Below, piece after piece: positions 18,038-27,330 of a stretch of 64,000 bases of DNA. The translations under genes were made by a program, and so were the position numbers. The stretch is from positions 248,001 through 312,000 of the forward strand of contig NZ_DASQNA010000025.1 in NCBI RefSeq assembly GCF_035645195.1. The letters are read 5' to 3'. The notes under the pieces are model-generated. The model did no database searches and had not been told where the DNA came from. It was given only the letters and a program-made list of their open reading frames with translations. Position 1 is the first letter of the stretch. Every line of letters begins with the position of its first letter. Origin of the DNA: Paenibacillus sp. (GTDB taxonomy: Bacteria > Bacillota > Bacilli > Paenibacillales > YIM-B00363).

Positions 18038-20218
18038 TTATGCGTTCTGCGCGGTCAAGGCTTTGAATTCGAGCCGCCTGCGGTGCAGAATCGGCTCGGT
18101 GTAGCCGTTCGGCTGCTTCGCGCCCTCGAACACCAGCTCGCACGCCGCTTGGAACGCGACGGAGCGGTCCAAATCGGCGGACATCGGCCGGTAGGCCGGG
18201 TCCCCTGCATTCTGTTCGTCCACGACGCGCGCCATCCGCTTCATCGTCTCCATCACTTGCTCCTTCGAGCAAACGCCGTGGCGAAGCCAATTCGCGATAT
18301 GCTGGCTCGAAATGCGCAAGGTGGCGCGGTCCTCCATCAAACCGACATTGTGGATGTCCGGCACTTTCGAACATCCGATGCCCTGCTCGACCCAGCGCAC
18401 GACATAACCGAGAATGCCTTGCGCATTGTTGTCGAGCTCGCGCTGAATGTCTTCCTCGCTCCACTCCGGGCCGGCTGCCACAGGAATCTCGAGGATGTCG
18501 TCCCTGAGATCGACCGCGGTCGACCGCAATTGACGCTGTACCTCTTTCACGTCTACTTCGTGGTAGTGCAGCGCATGCAATGTTGCGGCCGTCGGGGAAG
18601 GCACCCAAGCCGTGTTCGCTCCGGCCTTCGGATGTCCGATTTTTTGCTTCAGCATCTCCTGCATCAAATCCGGCATCGCCCACATCCCTTTGCCGATCTG
18701 GGCGCGCCCCTGCAAGCCGCAGCCCAGCCCCGCGTACACATTCGATTTCTCGTAAGCCGTCAACCAGCGGGATGTCTTCATTTCGTTCTTGCGGATCATC
18801 GGCCCGGCTTCCATAGACGTATGAATTTCATCCCCGGTGCGGTCCAAGAAGCCTGTGTTGATGAACACAATGCGGTCTTTCACCTGCTTGATGCAGGCCT
18901 TCAAGTTTACCGACGTGCGGCGCTCTTCATCCATGACGCCGATTTTGAGCGTATACCTGTTCATCTCCAGCATATCTTCGATTCGGTTAAACAGTTCGTT
19001 GGCGAACGCAACCTCCTCGGAGCCGTGCATCTTCGGCTTGACGATGTAAACGGAGCCCTTCGACGAGTTCGGGTAACGCGTATTACCGTTCAACGTATGC
19101 TTGGCGATCAAGCTTGTAATGACGCCGTCTAAGATGCCTTCGGGCACTTCGTTGCCTTCTTCGTCCAACACCGCGTTGATCGTCATCAAGTGGCCGACGT
19201 TGCGCACGAACAGAAGCGATCGGCCCCGCAGACGGAACGCGGCGCCCTCAGGCGACGTATATTCGCGGTCCGGATTCAGCGTCCGCGTTACCTGACGTCC
19301 CCCCTTCGCGAACGAAGCGGTCAAGTCCCCCTTCATGAGGCCAAGCCAATTTCGGTAGACGAGCACCTTATCCTCTGCGTCGACGGCCGCTACGGAATCT
19401 TCGCAATCCATAATGGTCGTGAGCGCGGATTCCACCACGATATCCTTCACCCCGGCGGGGTCCGTACAGCCGATCGGATGCGCGCGGTCGATGCAAATTT
19501 CGAAGTGAAGCCCATTGTTCCGCAGAAGCACGGTCTCGGGGTTCGACGGGTCGCCTTGGTACCCGGCCAGCTGCGACTCGTCCCGAAGCCCGGCTGCCGC
19601 TCCGCCGCGAATAGCGACCGAAAGTTTTCCGCCGACGACGGCGTAAGATACCGCATCCGCATGAGATCCTTCGGTTAGAGGCGCGGCTTGATCCAGGAAA
19701 CGCTTAGCGAAGGCAATGACCTTCTCGCCGCGAACCGGATTGTACGCCTCCCCCCGCTCGGCGCCGTCCTCCTCCCCGATCGCATCCGTCCCGTACAAAG
19801 CGTCGTAGAGGCTGCCCCAGCGCGCATTGGCGGCATTCAGCGCATACCGCGCGTTATTCACCGGAACGACGAGCTGCGGACCCGCCTGCATCGCGATTTC
19901 GTCATCGACCCCGTCGGTCGCGACCTCGAACGGCTCCGGTTCCGGTTCCAAATAGCCGATTTCCTGCAGGAAAGCTTTGTAGGCTTGGAAATCGAAAGAA
20001 GCTTGATGCTCGCGATGCCACGCGTCGATTTGCGCCTGGAGGCGGTCCCTCTTCTGTAACAAAGCTTTATTGACCGGCGCCATCTCGCGAATCAGCGCTT
20101 CGAACGAAGCCCAGAACGACTTGCCCTCAACCCCGCTGCCCGGCAGCGCTTCCGTCTGGATAAATTCGTACAGCGCGGAGGCGACTTGAAGCTTCCCAAC
20201 CTTTACATAACGCTCCAT
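18038..20218 (-). CDS. glcB: Malate synthase G
   Basis: A 726-aa monomeric malate synthase that condenses glyoxylate with acetyl-CoA to give malate. The length matches the long G isoform (about 720 aa). Clear family blocks are [38 protein letters not shown] and the [11 protein letters not shown] region, and the C-terminal LELTPLL-type part is replaced by a normal [19 protein letters not shown] ending. No isocitrate lyase is nearby, so glyoxylate may come from glycolate or purine breakdown. Transcription probably starts at about 20274, just before an inverted-repeat operator. Confidence 0.96.
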   Translation of the reverse strand: MERYVKVGKLQVASALYEFIQTEALPGSGVEGKSFWASFEALIREMAPVNKALLQKRDRLQAQIDAWHREHQASFDFQAYKAFLQEIGYLEPEPEPFEVATDGVDDEIAMQAGPQLVVPVNNARYALNAANARWGSLYDALYGTDAIGEEDGAERGEAYNPVRGEKVIAFAKRFLDQAAPLTEGSHADAVSYAVVGGKLSVAIRGGAAAGLRDESQLAGYQGDPSNPETVLLRNNGLHFEICIDRAHPIGCTDPAGVKDIVVESALTTIMDCEDSVAAVDAEDKVLVYRNWLGLMKGDLTASFAKGGRQVTRTLNPDREYTSPEGAAFRLRGRSLLFVRNVGHLMTINAVLDEEGNEVPEGILDGVITSLIAKHTLNGNTRYPNSSKGSVYIVKPKMHGSEEVAFANELFNRIEDMLEMNRYTLKIGVMDEERRTSVNLKACIKQVKDRIVFINTGFLDRTGDEIHTSMEAGPMIRKNEMKTSRWLTAYEKSNVYAGLGCGLQGRAQIGKGMWAMPDLMQEMLKQKIGHPKAGANTAWVPSPTAATLHALHYHEVDVKEVQRQLRSTAVDLRDDILEIPVAAGPEWSEEDIQRELDNNAQGILGYVVRWVEQGIGCSKVPDIHNVGLMEDRATLRISSQHIANWLRHGVCSKEQVMETMKRMARVVDEQNAGDPAYRPMSADLDRSVAFQAACELVFEGAKQPNGYTEPILHRRRLEFKALTAQNA

Positions 20219-20240
20219 TTATTTTTCCTCCCTCATCGAT

Positions 20241-20309
20241 TTGTTCAATATAATGAACAATGTTCATAAATTCTAATATAAGTGTATCATCCGAAAGAAG
20301 ATGGGTCAA
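20241..20309 (-). promoter_or_regulatory. Malate synthase promoter with double operator
   Basis: On the minus strand TTGACC (20309-20304) and TACACT (20286-20281) are 17 bp apart and make a good vegetative promoter. Directly downstream, TTGTTCA (20241-20247) and TGAACAA (20254-20260) form an exact inverted repeat, and TGAACA overlaps a second one with TGTTCA (20261-20266). A repressor bound there would block the start site. Confidence 0.65.
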
Positions 20310-20339
20310 TTCAAATTAGCTGACAAAGGAACATTGAAC

Positions 20340-20376
20340 AAAACCCCAACCGTCAACGTTGGACGGTTGGGGTTTT
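20340..20376 (-). terminator. Rho-independent terminator of the VOC gene
   Basis: A perfect 13-bp stem (AACCCCAACCGTC with GACGGTTGGGGTT, 20342-20354 and 20362-20374) has T-runs on both sides. It follows the VOC-domain gene on the minus strand. Confidence 0.85.
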
Positions 20377-20382
20377 TCGCAT

Positions 20383-21303
20383 TTATTCTCCTTCGAACGC
20401 TCGCCGCAATTGCGCGAGGTCAAACTTCTTCATCGTAAGGAACGCCCTCGTGACGCGGTCGATCTGCTCCGGCGTGCCCGTCGTCATCATCTCGTCCATG
20501 GCGGCGGGGACGACCTGCCACGACAGGCCGTATTTGTCTTTCAGCCAGCCGCACTGTTCGGCCTCCGGCACGGCGGACAGCTTGTCCCAATAATATTCGA
20601 TGTCTTCCTGCGACTCGCAGCAGATGACGAACGAAATCGCTTCGTTGAAAGTAAACCCGTGCTCGTACGCGCTGTCGATGGCCGCGAACCAAGTGCGCTC
20701 CAGCATAAAGTCGGTAAACATGACCGTTCCCTCCGGATTGTCCGCTTGACCAGGGCCGTACTTGAGAAGTACGCCGGGTTTCGAATTGCGGAAGACGGAC
20801 AAGTAAAACTCGCGCGCCTCCTCCGCCTTGCCGCGGTTGCCGTCCACGAACATCAAAGAAGGGACGATCGCGGGCGGCGGCTCATCGGAGGCTTCCGCCA
20901 GCATCAGCTGCCACGAGACGCCGAACTTGTCCTGGATCCAGCCATACCGTTCGCTGAACGGGTAACGATCCAGCGGCATCAGCGCGGTACCGCCGTCGGA
21001 CAATTTGTCCCACACCCGGTCTAGCGTTTCCCTAGCGTTCTTGTCTCTCGCCGGGTCGAAATTGACGATAAACGAGATCGAAGGGTTGAACTTGAACAAC
21101 GGCCCCGCCGAAATGGCCTGAAACATCTGGCCCCGGACGGTGAACGTAACGACGTCGCAATCGCCGGAGGGCGTGTCCGTGAGTTTTACGACACTCACGA
21201 CTTTCGAATCCGGGAAAACGGTGCAGTAAAACTCTGCGGCGGCTTTCGCCTCGTTGTCGAACCAGAGGTGCGGGAAAATGGTTGTTCCGAGCGTTCCGCT
21301 CAT
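20383..21303 (-). CDS. Tandem VOC-domain (PhnB-like) protein
   Basis: A 306-aa protein built from two PhnB-like glyoxalase-fold halves. Residues about 8-135 begin IFPHLWFDNEAKAAAEFYC and residues about 150-285 begin PSLMFVDGNRGKAEEAREFY. Each half ends in the YGWIQDKFGVSWQ or CGWLKDKYGLSWQ block typical of this group. Relatives are often annotated as 3-demethylubiquinone methyltransferase-like, but no enzyme activity is established and ubiquinone is not expected here. It stands alone between terminators. The exact function is unknown. Confidence 0.88.
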   Translation of the reverse strand: MSGTLGTTIFPHLWFDNEAKAAAEFYCTVFPDSKVVSVVKLTDTPSGDCDVVTFTVRGQMFQAISAGPLFKFNPSISFIVNFDPARDKNARETLDRVWDKLSDGGTALMPLDRYPFSERYGWIQDKFGVSWQLMLAEASDEPPPAIVPSLMFVDGNRGKAEEAREFYLSVFRNSKPGVLLKYGPGQADNPEGTVMFTDFMLERTWFAAIDSAYEHGFTFNEAISFVICCESQEDIEYYWDKLSAVPEAEQCGWLKDKYGLSWQVVPAAMDEMMTTGTPEQIDRVTRAFLTMKKFDLAQLRRAFEGE

Positions 21304-21357
21304 GCGCGTTCCTCCTTCTCCTTGGCAAACAATTCCATCTTATCACACGGAAGAAGT

Positions 21358-21387
21358 TAAGGGCCGCCCCAATCGGGACGACCCTAG
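21358..21387. terminator. Hairpin terminator after the GH105 gene
   Basis: AGGGCCGCCCC (21360-21370) pairs with GGGACGACCCT (21375-21385) around a 4-base loop. The T-rich tail is moderate on the minus strand and better on the plus strand. It follows the GH105 gene at 21409. Confidence 0.6.
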
Positions 21388-21408
21388 ATTTTTCCTGAGG
21401 AAATATAA

Positions 21409-22530
21409 TTACTCCGGTTTCGCCGCTTGGCTCATCTCCGCGCACATGAGGACGAATGCGCCGGCGCCGTGCAGATCGTTCTCGCTCGTCGGACGGGCGA
21501 TGTAGTGCGCGTAGTCGCCGATGCCCGTGCCGATGCAGATGTTGCCGATGACGACATGACCGTTCTCGTCGAACTTCAAGGTGTCGATGACGCCTTGATA
21601 GCCTTTCCAAGCATATTCCAAATACTTCGCATCCAAATACCCGAGGCGTACGGCCTTAGCGATGGCATGGACGTACAGCGACGTGCAGGAGTTTTCCAGC
21701 CAGTTGTCCGGGCGGTCTCCTTTGTCGACGACCTGATACCAGAGGCCGGTGGCTTCGTCTTGGAATTTCGGGAGGGCGATCAGCAGGTCTTGAAGGATGC
21801 TTACCAGCTTCGCTTTATCCTTGTGATCCTCAGGCAGGTGCTCGAACATTTCCAGCAGGGCGACGGGGTACCAGCCGATGGCGCGGCCCCAGAATTCCGG
21901 AGCGAGGCCCGTTTCGGGATCCGCCCATTTCGCCTGTTTCGTTTCGTCCCAGCCGTGGTACAGCAAACCGGTGACGGGATCCTTCGTATGCTTCTCCATT
22001 AGGATCGCTTGGAACGTCATCATATCGAAATATTCGCTCTCGCCGAACGTCTTGCCGAACTGGACGGCGATCGGGCCGGCCATGTACAGCCCGTCCAGCC
22101 ACATTTGGTTCGGGTAGTGCCCTTTGTGCCAGAAGCCGCCCGACGGGTTCGTCGGCCACGATTTCAACAGCGGGACCAGCGTATGCAGCGCCTTCTTATA
22201 GCGCTCGTCGCCCGTTTGCTCGTACAAATTGAAGAGCAGCACGCCCGGCTGAATATCGTCCAGCTCGTCGGGTTTGAACTTCTTGATGCTGCCGTCTTCG
22301 AGCACCTGGCTGTCGACCCAGCCCTTGATGTAATCGTAGTAGGCTTGCTTGCCGGTCAGCTGCCAGCATTTCTCCATGCCGGACAAGAACACCCCTTGAT
22401 GATAGTGGAACCGATCCGGGGGGAGCGCTTCCGGTTCGAATTTGTGCATCAGCGCTTCGCAAGCTTTCTCCGCCCAGTCAAGCGGAGTCAATTCGGCCGT
22501 CTTCACGGCGTTCGTTTCCGAGGTTTGCAT
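21409..22530 (-). CDS. Unsaturated rhamnogalacturonyl hydrolase, GH105 (YteR/YesR type)
   Basis: A 373-aa cytoplasmic (alpha/alpha)6-barrel enzyme that removes the unsaturated uronic acid from lyase-made pectin or related oligosaccharides. Family blocks are GGFWHKGHYPNQMWLDGLYM, with Asp146 in the position of the YteR general acid, TGLLYHGWDETKQAKWADP, and FWGRAIGWYPVALLEMF. The length equals YteR (373 aa). It is divergent from an AraC regulator whose start is 151 bp away, which is the likely activator. A second, less similar GH105 gene lies at 46697-47827. Confidence 0.93.
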   Translation of the reverse strand: MQTSETNAVKTAELTPLDWAEKACEALMHKFEPEALPPDRFHYHQGVFLSGMEKCWQLTGKQAYYDYIKGWVDSQVLEDGSIKKFKPDELDDIQPGVLLFNLYEQTGDERYKKALHTLVPLLKSWPTNPSGGFWHKGHYPNQMWLDGLYMAGPIAVQFGKTFGESEYFDMMTFQAILMEKHTKDPVTGLLYHGWDETKQAKWADPETGLAPEFWGRAIGWYPVALLEMFEHLPEDHKDKAKLVSILQDLLIALPKFQDEATGLWYQVVDKGDRPDNWLENSCTSLYVHAIAKAVRLGYLDAKYLEYAWKGYQGVIDTLKFDENGHVVIGNICIGTGIGDYAHYIARPTSENDLHGAGAFVLMCAEMSQAAKPE

Positions 22531-22621
22531 TGGACGATGTCCTCCCTATCGCATTGATACGTTCATCGTAGCACAGAGATATGTACATTTTTTGCGGGAA
22601 ACGAACGATTCTTCTTATATC

Positions 22622-22649
22622 TTGCGGTTTCCATGCGATCGGGTATAAT
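22622..22649 (+). promoter_or_regulatory. Promoter of the AraC gene at 22682
   Basis: TTGCGG (22622-22627) and TATAAT (22644-22649) are 16 bp apart. The -10 box ends 5 bases before an ATG at 22655, which excludes that ATG as the start and favours the one at 22682. Confidence 0.55.
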
Positions 22650-22681
22650 GGTGCATGACGAAGGAAGGCGGTGCGGACGCA

Positions 22682-23518
22682 ATGGAAGAGCTTCATTACC
22701 GCAGCAGCTCGGAAACCTTTTCGGTATCCCACCGGAAAGCGCTGAGCCACAATATGCCAGTCAAGCATTTTCACAATACGTACGAAATCTTTTACTTGCT
22801 GTCCGGCAAGCGGGAGTTTTTTATTAAAGACCGGACGACGGTGATCAACGAGGGGGATATCGTCATCATCTCCCCGAACATTTTGCATCGGACCACCAAT
22901 ACGGAAATGCCCCAGCACGAGCGGCTCATCGTCAACATCCATGAGAAGCATTTGGCGATCGCGGACGGCTCCGCCGCGGACTTGCTGCAGCAGCTGCTGG
23001 AGCGGGAGTACGTCGTGATCCGCAGCTCCCCGGAGGACCGGCCCGACGCGGAAGCGCTCGCCCGGCGGATCGTGCGCGAGCTGCGGGAGCGTAAGGCCGG
23101 GTTCGAAACGTACATGCAGACGTTGACGCTGCAGCTGCTGATTCACTGCTGCCGGCATTGGAGCCACGCCGACGCGGCGGCGTTGGAATTTCCGAGCCCG
23201 ATGCACGAGAGGATGTCGGAGGTCGTTCAATATATCAACGTGCGGTATCCGGAGGAGCTGTCGCTCCACCGGCTGGCGGAGACGTTTTACGTCAGCCCTT
23301 ATTATTTGAGCCGTTCTTTCAAGGAAGCGACCGGCTTTACGATCGTGGAATACATCAACAGCGTCAGGATCAAAGAGGCGAAGAAGCTGCTCATGCGCAC
23401 CTCGATGCAGGTGCAGTCGATCGCGAGGAAGGTCGGCTTCGGCAGCGTCACCCAATTCGGCCGCGTGTTTAAGCAGGTTACCGGTCATCCGCCGTTGTTT
23501 TATAGGAAGGGAAAATAA
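22682..23518 (+). CDS. AraC-family transcriptional regulator with cupin domain
   Basis: A 278-aa regulator. The ATG at 22682 is used because the earlier ATG at 22655 lies right behind a TATAAT box; AAGGAAGGCGG lies before it. Residues about 15-110 form a cupin (HFHNTYEIFYLLSGKREFF) and the last 100 residues the AraC helix-turn-helix pair (LAETFYVSPYYLSRSFK and KVGFGSVTQFGRVFKQVTG). It is divergent from the GH105 gene and convergent with the large GH30 gene, from which it is separated by a strong two-way terminator. Confidence 0.93.
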   Translation: MEELHYRSSSETFSVSHRKALSHNMPVKHFHNTYEIFYLLSGKREFFIKDRTTVINEGDIVIISPNILHRTTNTEMPQHERLIVNIHEKHLAIADGSAADLLQQLLEREYVVIRSSPEDRPDAEALARRIVRELRERKAGFETYMQTLTLQLLIHCCRHWSHADAAALEFPSPMHERMSEVVQYINVRYPEELSLHRLAETFYVSPYYLSRSFKEATGFTIVEYINSVRIKEAKKLLMRTSMQVQSIARKVGFGSVTQFGRVFKQVTGHPPLFYRKGK

Positions 23519-23551
23519 GACCGATTCGGCGTCATCCGAATCGGTCTTATT
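23514..23551. terminator. Bidirectional terminator with perfect 16-bp stem
   Basis: AATAAGACCGATTCGG (23514-23529) and CCGAATCGGTCTTATT (23536-23551) pair without a mismatch around a 6-base loop. The stop codon of the AraC gene (23516-23518) lies inside the stem. It serves the convergent AraC and GH30 genes. Confidence 0.85.
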
Positions 23552-23556
23552 GCTGA

Positions 23557-26500
23557 TTACATATCCGGCGACGGTACCGGAACGTCCGCCTCGACCTTGA
23601 TCCAGCTGAGCATCGGTTTGGAGCCGCCCGCCTTAACGACCTTCACGACGAGCTCACCGCCGGTCGCCGCAATGCCGCCGAACGATTTTTCCTCTCTGTT
23701 CGAACCGATGACGTAGTTGGTCTGCTTCGTCTCTCCGTTGATGACCAGCTGCATCGTACGATCCCGCGCGCTCCACGGGTCGTAAAACCCGACCGTGACC
23801 TTATACGTGCCGTTAGGGATTTCGAACCGGTATGCAAGCCCTTTGCCGTTCGTATTCCCGTCGTATTGACGGATGGAATCGTACGGATCGGCCGATCCGG
23901 TTCGCGCCCACGTCAGTCCGTCGTCGGCCTCGTACCCCCACTTCATCCCGGTCACGGGATCGCTGCCGTACGGCTGCTCTTCCAGCGTTTGGAGCGATCC
24001 GAACGTTTCGCCTTGCTCCGCGGCCGCAGGCGTATCGTCGCCGGCATCCACGTAGTAGAGAATCGAGCTGCCGGATCCGTTCGGCGTCGCTTCCGCCGGC
24101 TCCGACGCCGCTTCCGCCGCTCCCCGCTTCGCGACGACCGTGAAGACGTACGTTACGCCGTTCGTCAAACCGGCGACGGTCGTCGCTCCCGGATTAGCGG
24201 TCGTTTCGGCGTACGCGTCGTCTTCGGCCGTTACGGGCTTATACCGGATGACATACGCGTCCGCGCCGTCGACCTCGCTGTACTGCAGCGACACCTGCCG
24301 ATCGCCTTCCTTCACTTGATAAATTTCAGGCTTCGCCTCAAAGTCCCGCTCCGCGTTCGCCGCCTTCACATAAGCGAACTGCGCGTCCGCCCAGCTGTGC
24401 AGACCGACGCGCCCGCTCGTGTACATCGTATCCGCGACATCGAATACCGGCTGACCGTCGATCGACGCCCGAATCCGTTTCCCCTCCAGCCGAACTTCCA
24501 GCTTGTATAGCTCGCCGAGCTTCGCCGTGAACGGAACGGCAGGCGCGAGGCTTTGGCCGTCTCTGCGCAAAAACAGGATGCCGTTCTCGAACCCGAACAT
24601 GTACCCCTTCGAGTAGCTTGTTCCCCGGAAGGCGATCCCCCAATCCGCGCCCGGCGTGGCGTGCTTCGCGACGGCGGTGATCGTGCCGTCGATCAGTTTC
24701 ACCCCTTGGAAGCCGATTTCGCCTTGATGGTCTCCTCCGGACACATGCTTCAGCCATCCGTCTTCCATGACCCAAGCGCTGAGTTCCTGCCGGTAGCGCG
24801 ACAGGTCTCCGTCATCGAAAGGATCTTCGACGCGGACGTATTCCGTTGATGGCGTGACGACCGTTTCCGCGAATCCGGTGCCTTGCCCTCCTTGGCCGAC
24901 GGTGAATACGCGTACCGCGGCGGGGGTGCCGTTGGGCAGTCCCGTCACTTCCGCCGAAGGGCGATCGGTCGGCACGGCTGCGGCGGTTTGCGAATCGACG
25001 ATCGCCTGAACGATATAGCCGGTCGCGCCCTCGACCGCGCTCCACTCCAACTGCGCCTTCCCGTCGCCGGGTACGGCGACGACTTTGCCGGGCGCGGCCG
25101 CGTCCGGGGTGACCGCGAACTCGGCCGAGGCCGGGCCGACGTTCGGCCCGTCGACCGCTTCGACGACCCCATAGTAGGTCGTGCCGTTCGCCAGTCCGGC
25201 GACCTCGACGGAGCCGTCCGGCGCGTCGCTGACGACTTCCTGCGCGTATACGCCGGGCTGCGTGCCGTATCGGACGCGGTAGGCGGGAATGCCGGCTTCG
25301 ACGTCGTACGATACCGTGAAGGCGCCGTCGGAGCCGGATGCCGCGACGCCGCTCGGCGCGAGCAGCTGCGGCGTGCCGTAGGCGCGCTTCGAAGGAGGGC
25401 CGAATCCGTTCCGGTTGCCCCCGCGTACGGTCACGAAATACGTCTCGCCGTTTTCTAAGCCCCGGATCACCGCGGATTCGCCGGCTTCGAGCGCGATCGT
25501 TCGTTCGGCGATGTCGTTCTGCGCGCCGTATCTGATTTCGTATGCGGAGGCGCCCGCCGGCGAGCTGAATGCAACGTACAGCCCCTTGTTGAGCGGCTTC
25601 ACTTCCAGAATATCCGGCGCTTCCGGCTTCTGCCGATCCTTGACGATGTCCCCGTAGAGCGTTACGACGGAGCGCGCGGGAATGACGGTTTCGAACGTCC
25701 CGTCGGCGTGAGCCGGCACATCCGCGCCGCGCGCCAAATCTTGGCCGGCCGAGGTGACATACGATTTCATAACGAATACGGTTTCTTTCGGATCCAGTCC
25801 GGTCAAGTTCAACCGAACGCGTCGATCCTCCCCGCTGTCGTTGACGAACACGGCCGTCGCCGTCTTCTCGCCCTCGTGCAGATAAGCGGAACCGAGCAAT
25901 CCGCCGCGCGACTCTTCGTCGAGTCCGGTCAGGGCGATCCGTTCCGCGCCGGGGCGGATGAACTTGCTGTAGTTGCCGAGAGCCCACAAGATTTTAGATG
26001 TTAAAATGTTCTGCTCGTCGCCGGGGTTGTTGAAATCGGTATAGATCAAACCGTCCTTGTAATCCTCTTTGGAAACCGCCGTCCACCACTGCCATGCCGA
26101 CGCGTTCGCCTTCGTCAAATCGAAATGAATCGTGCGCGCCACGTGCAGCGCGGGATCGATGCCGAGATCGCGGCCGGGGCCGTAGGAACCAAGAATGCAG
26201 TATTCCGTCATCCAATACTTGGCGTCCGCGGAGTACTTCCGCAAATTGTCGACGAGCAGCTCCCGCAGCTTGCCCAGCCGGTCGTCGCCGGGTCTGCTGT
26301 AGTCGGACCAATACGAGTGCGACGCGATCTTATTGCCGACCGCTTCCCTCAATTCCGGGTCGCCGAGCAAATCTTTGATATACTCCCGATATTTCCCGAG
26401 ACCGAGCTGGTTCGCCCCGCCCATGTAGCGCTCGTTGTTCGTGAAAGCTTTATAGAACTCGTCATCAAGGAGCGCCGTAATTTCGACGCCGTCCGGGGCG

Positions 26501-27237
26501 CTGATTTGCGACGCGAGGCCTCGTGCCTTCAGCTCCCGGTGCAGCTCGAGAAGAACCCGTTTCATGTCGTCGTTGTTATACCGGTTTCCTTCCTGACCGG
26601 CGTAGTTCCAATCCCACGTCGGCTCGTTGATCGGGCTGATATATTGGAACTCTAGGCCTTCCTGCCGGAAATGCTCCAGCACGTCGGCCAAATACGCCGC
26701 GAATTCGTCTTCGTAGCCTGCTTTCAAATTGGTCGAGCCTACGCTCGGGTCCGGCTGCGCGTGGCCGTTCTTCGTCATCCAAACGGGAGGGCTGTTCGCG
26801 AACGCGATCAGCGTATCGACGCCCCGCTCCTTGGCGGCTCGAAGGAACCACTGCTGTCCCGCCTGCTTGCTCCAATCGTAAGTTCCGTCTTCCGTCTGCT
26901 TGAACGCCTCGGCCCGGCGCCATGGATTCGAGATGATCGCTTGATCCGTTTCCGCGGAGCCCGCCCCGATGTTGAACCGCCAAGCGGACAGACCGATTCC
27001 TTTCTCCCTGGAGAACAGCAGATCGGCGACGCGCGCTTTATTTTCCTCCGTCCAATATTTTCCGAGCGGATCCATCGACCACGCGTCGGACGCCCCGAAG
27101 TTGTCGATCGTTTGGTGCTTCGCCGACGCGTCGATCGTCACCTGTACGGCCCCCGCTTCGGCGCCTTCGGCCGCATAACCGTTATTTGTGCTGACGAAAC
27201 AAAAACAAGAAAGCAGCATGGCCGTCAGCTTTTTCAT
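23557..27237 (-). CDS. Secreted multidomain GH30 glycoside hydrolase (endo-beta-1,6-galactanase-like)
   Basis: A 1226-aa secreted enzyme. ATG at 27237 has GGGAG 8 bases upstream and opens a signal peptide cut near residue 23. Residues about 30-535 form a GH30 barrel with its beta-sandwich; Glu205 in SPINEPTWDW is the expected acid/base and Glu345 in YWMTEYCILG the nucleophile. The style is that of endo-beta-1,6-galactanases. Three fibronectin-III-like repeats follow (about 545-800), then a LamG-like sandwich (about 815-985), another FnIII (about 995-1085) and a malectin-like carbohydrate-binding end. It follows the large GH43 gene in the same direction and probably attacks arabinogalactan side chains outside the cell. 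Confidence 0.88.
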   Translation of the reverse strand: MKKLTAMLLSCFCFVSTNNGYAAEGAEAGAVQVTIDASAKHQTIDNFGASDAWSMDPLGKYWTEENKARVADLLFSREKGIGLSAWRFNIGAGSAETDQAIISNPWRRAEAFKQTEDGTYDWSKQAGQQWFLRAAKERGVDTLIAFANSPPVWMTKNGHAQPDPSVGSTNLKAGYEDEFAAYLADVLEHFRQEGLEFQYISPINEPTWDWNYAGQEGNRYNNDDMKRVLLELHRELKARGLASQISAPDGVEITALLDDEFYKAFTNNERYMGGANQLGLGKYREYIKDLLGDPELREAVGNKIASHSYWSDYSRPGDDRLGKLRELLVDNLRKYSADAKYWMTEYCILGSYGPGRDLGIDPALHVARTIHFDLTKANASAWQWWTAVSKEDYKDGLIYTDFNNPGDEQNILTSKILWALGNYSKFIRPGAERIALTGLDEESRGGLLGSAYLHEGEKTATAVFVNDSGEDRRVRLNLTGLDPKETVFVMKSYVTSAGQDLARGADVPAHADGTFETVIPARSVVTLYGDIVKDRQKPEAPDILEVKPLNKGLYVAFSSPAGASAYEIRYGAQNDIAERTIALEAGESAVIRGLENGETYFVTVRGGNRNGFGPPSKRAYGTPQLLAPSGVAASGSDGAFTVSYDVEAGIPAYRVRYGTQPGVYAQEVVSDAPDGSVEVAGLANGTTYYGVVEAVDGPNVGPASAEFAVTPDAAAPGKVVAVPGDGKAQLEWSAVEGATGYIVQAIVDSQTAAAVPTDRPSAEVTGLPNGTPAAVRVFTVGQGGQGTGFAETVVTPSTEYVRVEDPFDDGDLSRYRQELSAWVMEDGWLKHVSGGDHQGEIGFQGVKLIDGTITAVAKHATPGADWGIAFRGTSYSKGYMFGFENGILFLRRDGQSLAPAVPFTAKLGELYKLEVRLEGKRIRASIDGQPVFDVADTMYTSGRVGLHSWADAQFAYVKAANAERDFEAKPEIYQVKEGDRQVSLQYSEVDGADAYVIRYKPVTAEDDAYAETTANPGATTVAGLTNGVTYVFTVVAKRGAAEAASEPAEATPNGSGSSILYYVDAGDDTPAAAEQGETFGSLQTLEEQPYGSDPVTGMKWGYEADDGLTWARTGSADPYDSIRQYDGNTNGKGLAYRFEIPNGTYKVTVGFYDPWSARDRTMQLVINGETKQTNYVIGSNREEKSFGGIAATGGELVVKVVKAGGSKPMLSWIKVEADVPVPSPDM

Positions 27238-27287
27238 TCGAATCGCTCCCATCGGCTTACCTCCCTGTACGTTGCGGGGCGAACGCG

Positions 27288-27311
27288 ATCCGGCCGATCG
27301 CCGCGCCGGAT
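27288..27311 (-). other. Hairpin between the two giant secreted-enzyme genes
   Basis: ATCCGGC (27288-27294) pairs with GCCGGAT (27305-27311) around a 10-base loop. No T-run follows, so it is at most a weak attenuator or an mRNA-processing element. Confidence 0.3.
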
Positions 27312-27330
27312 GAGCGCTCGCCCGCTTCCA

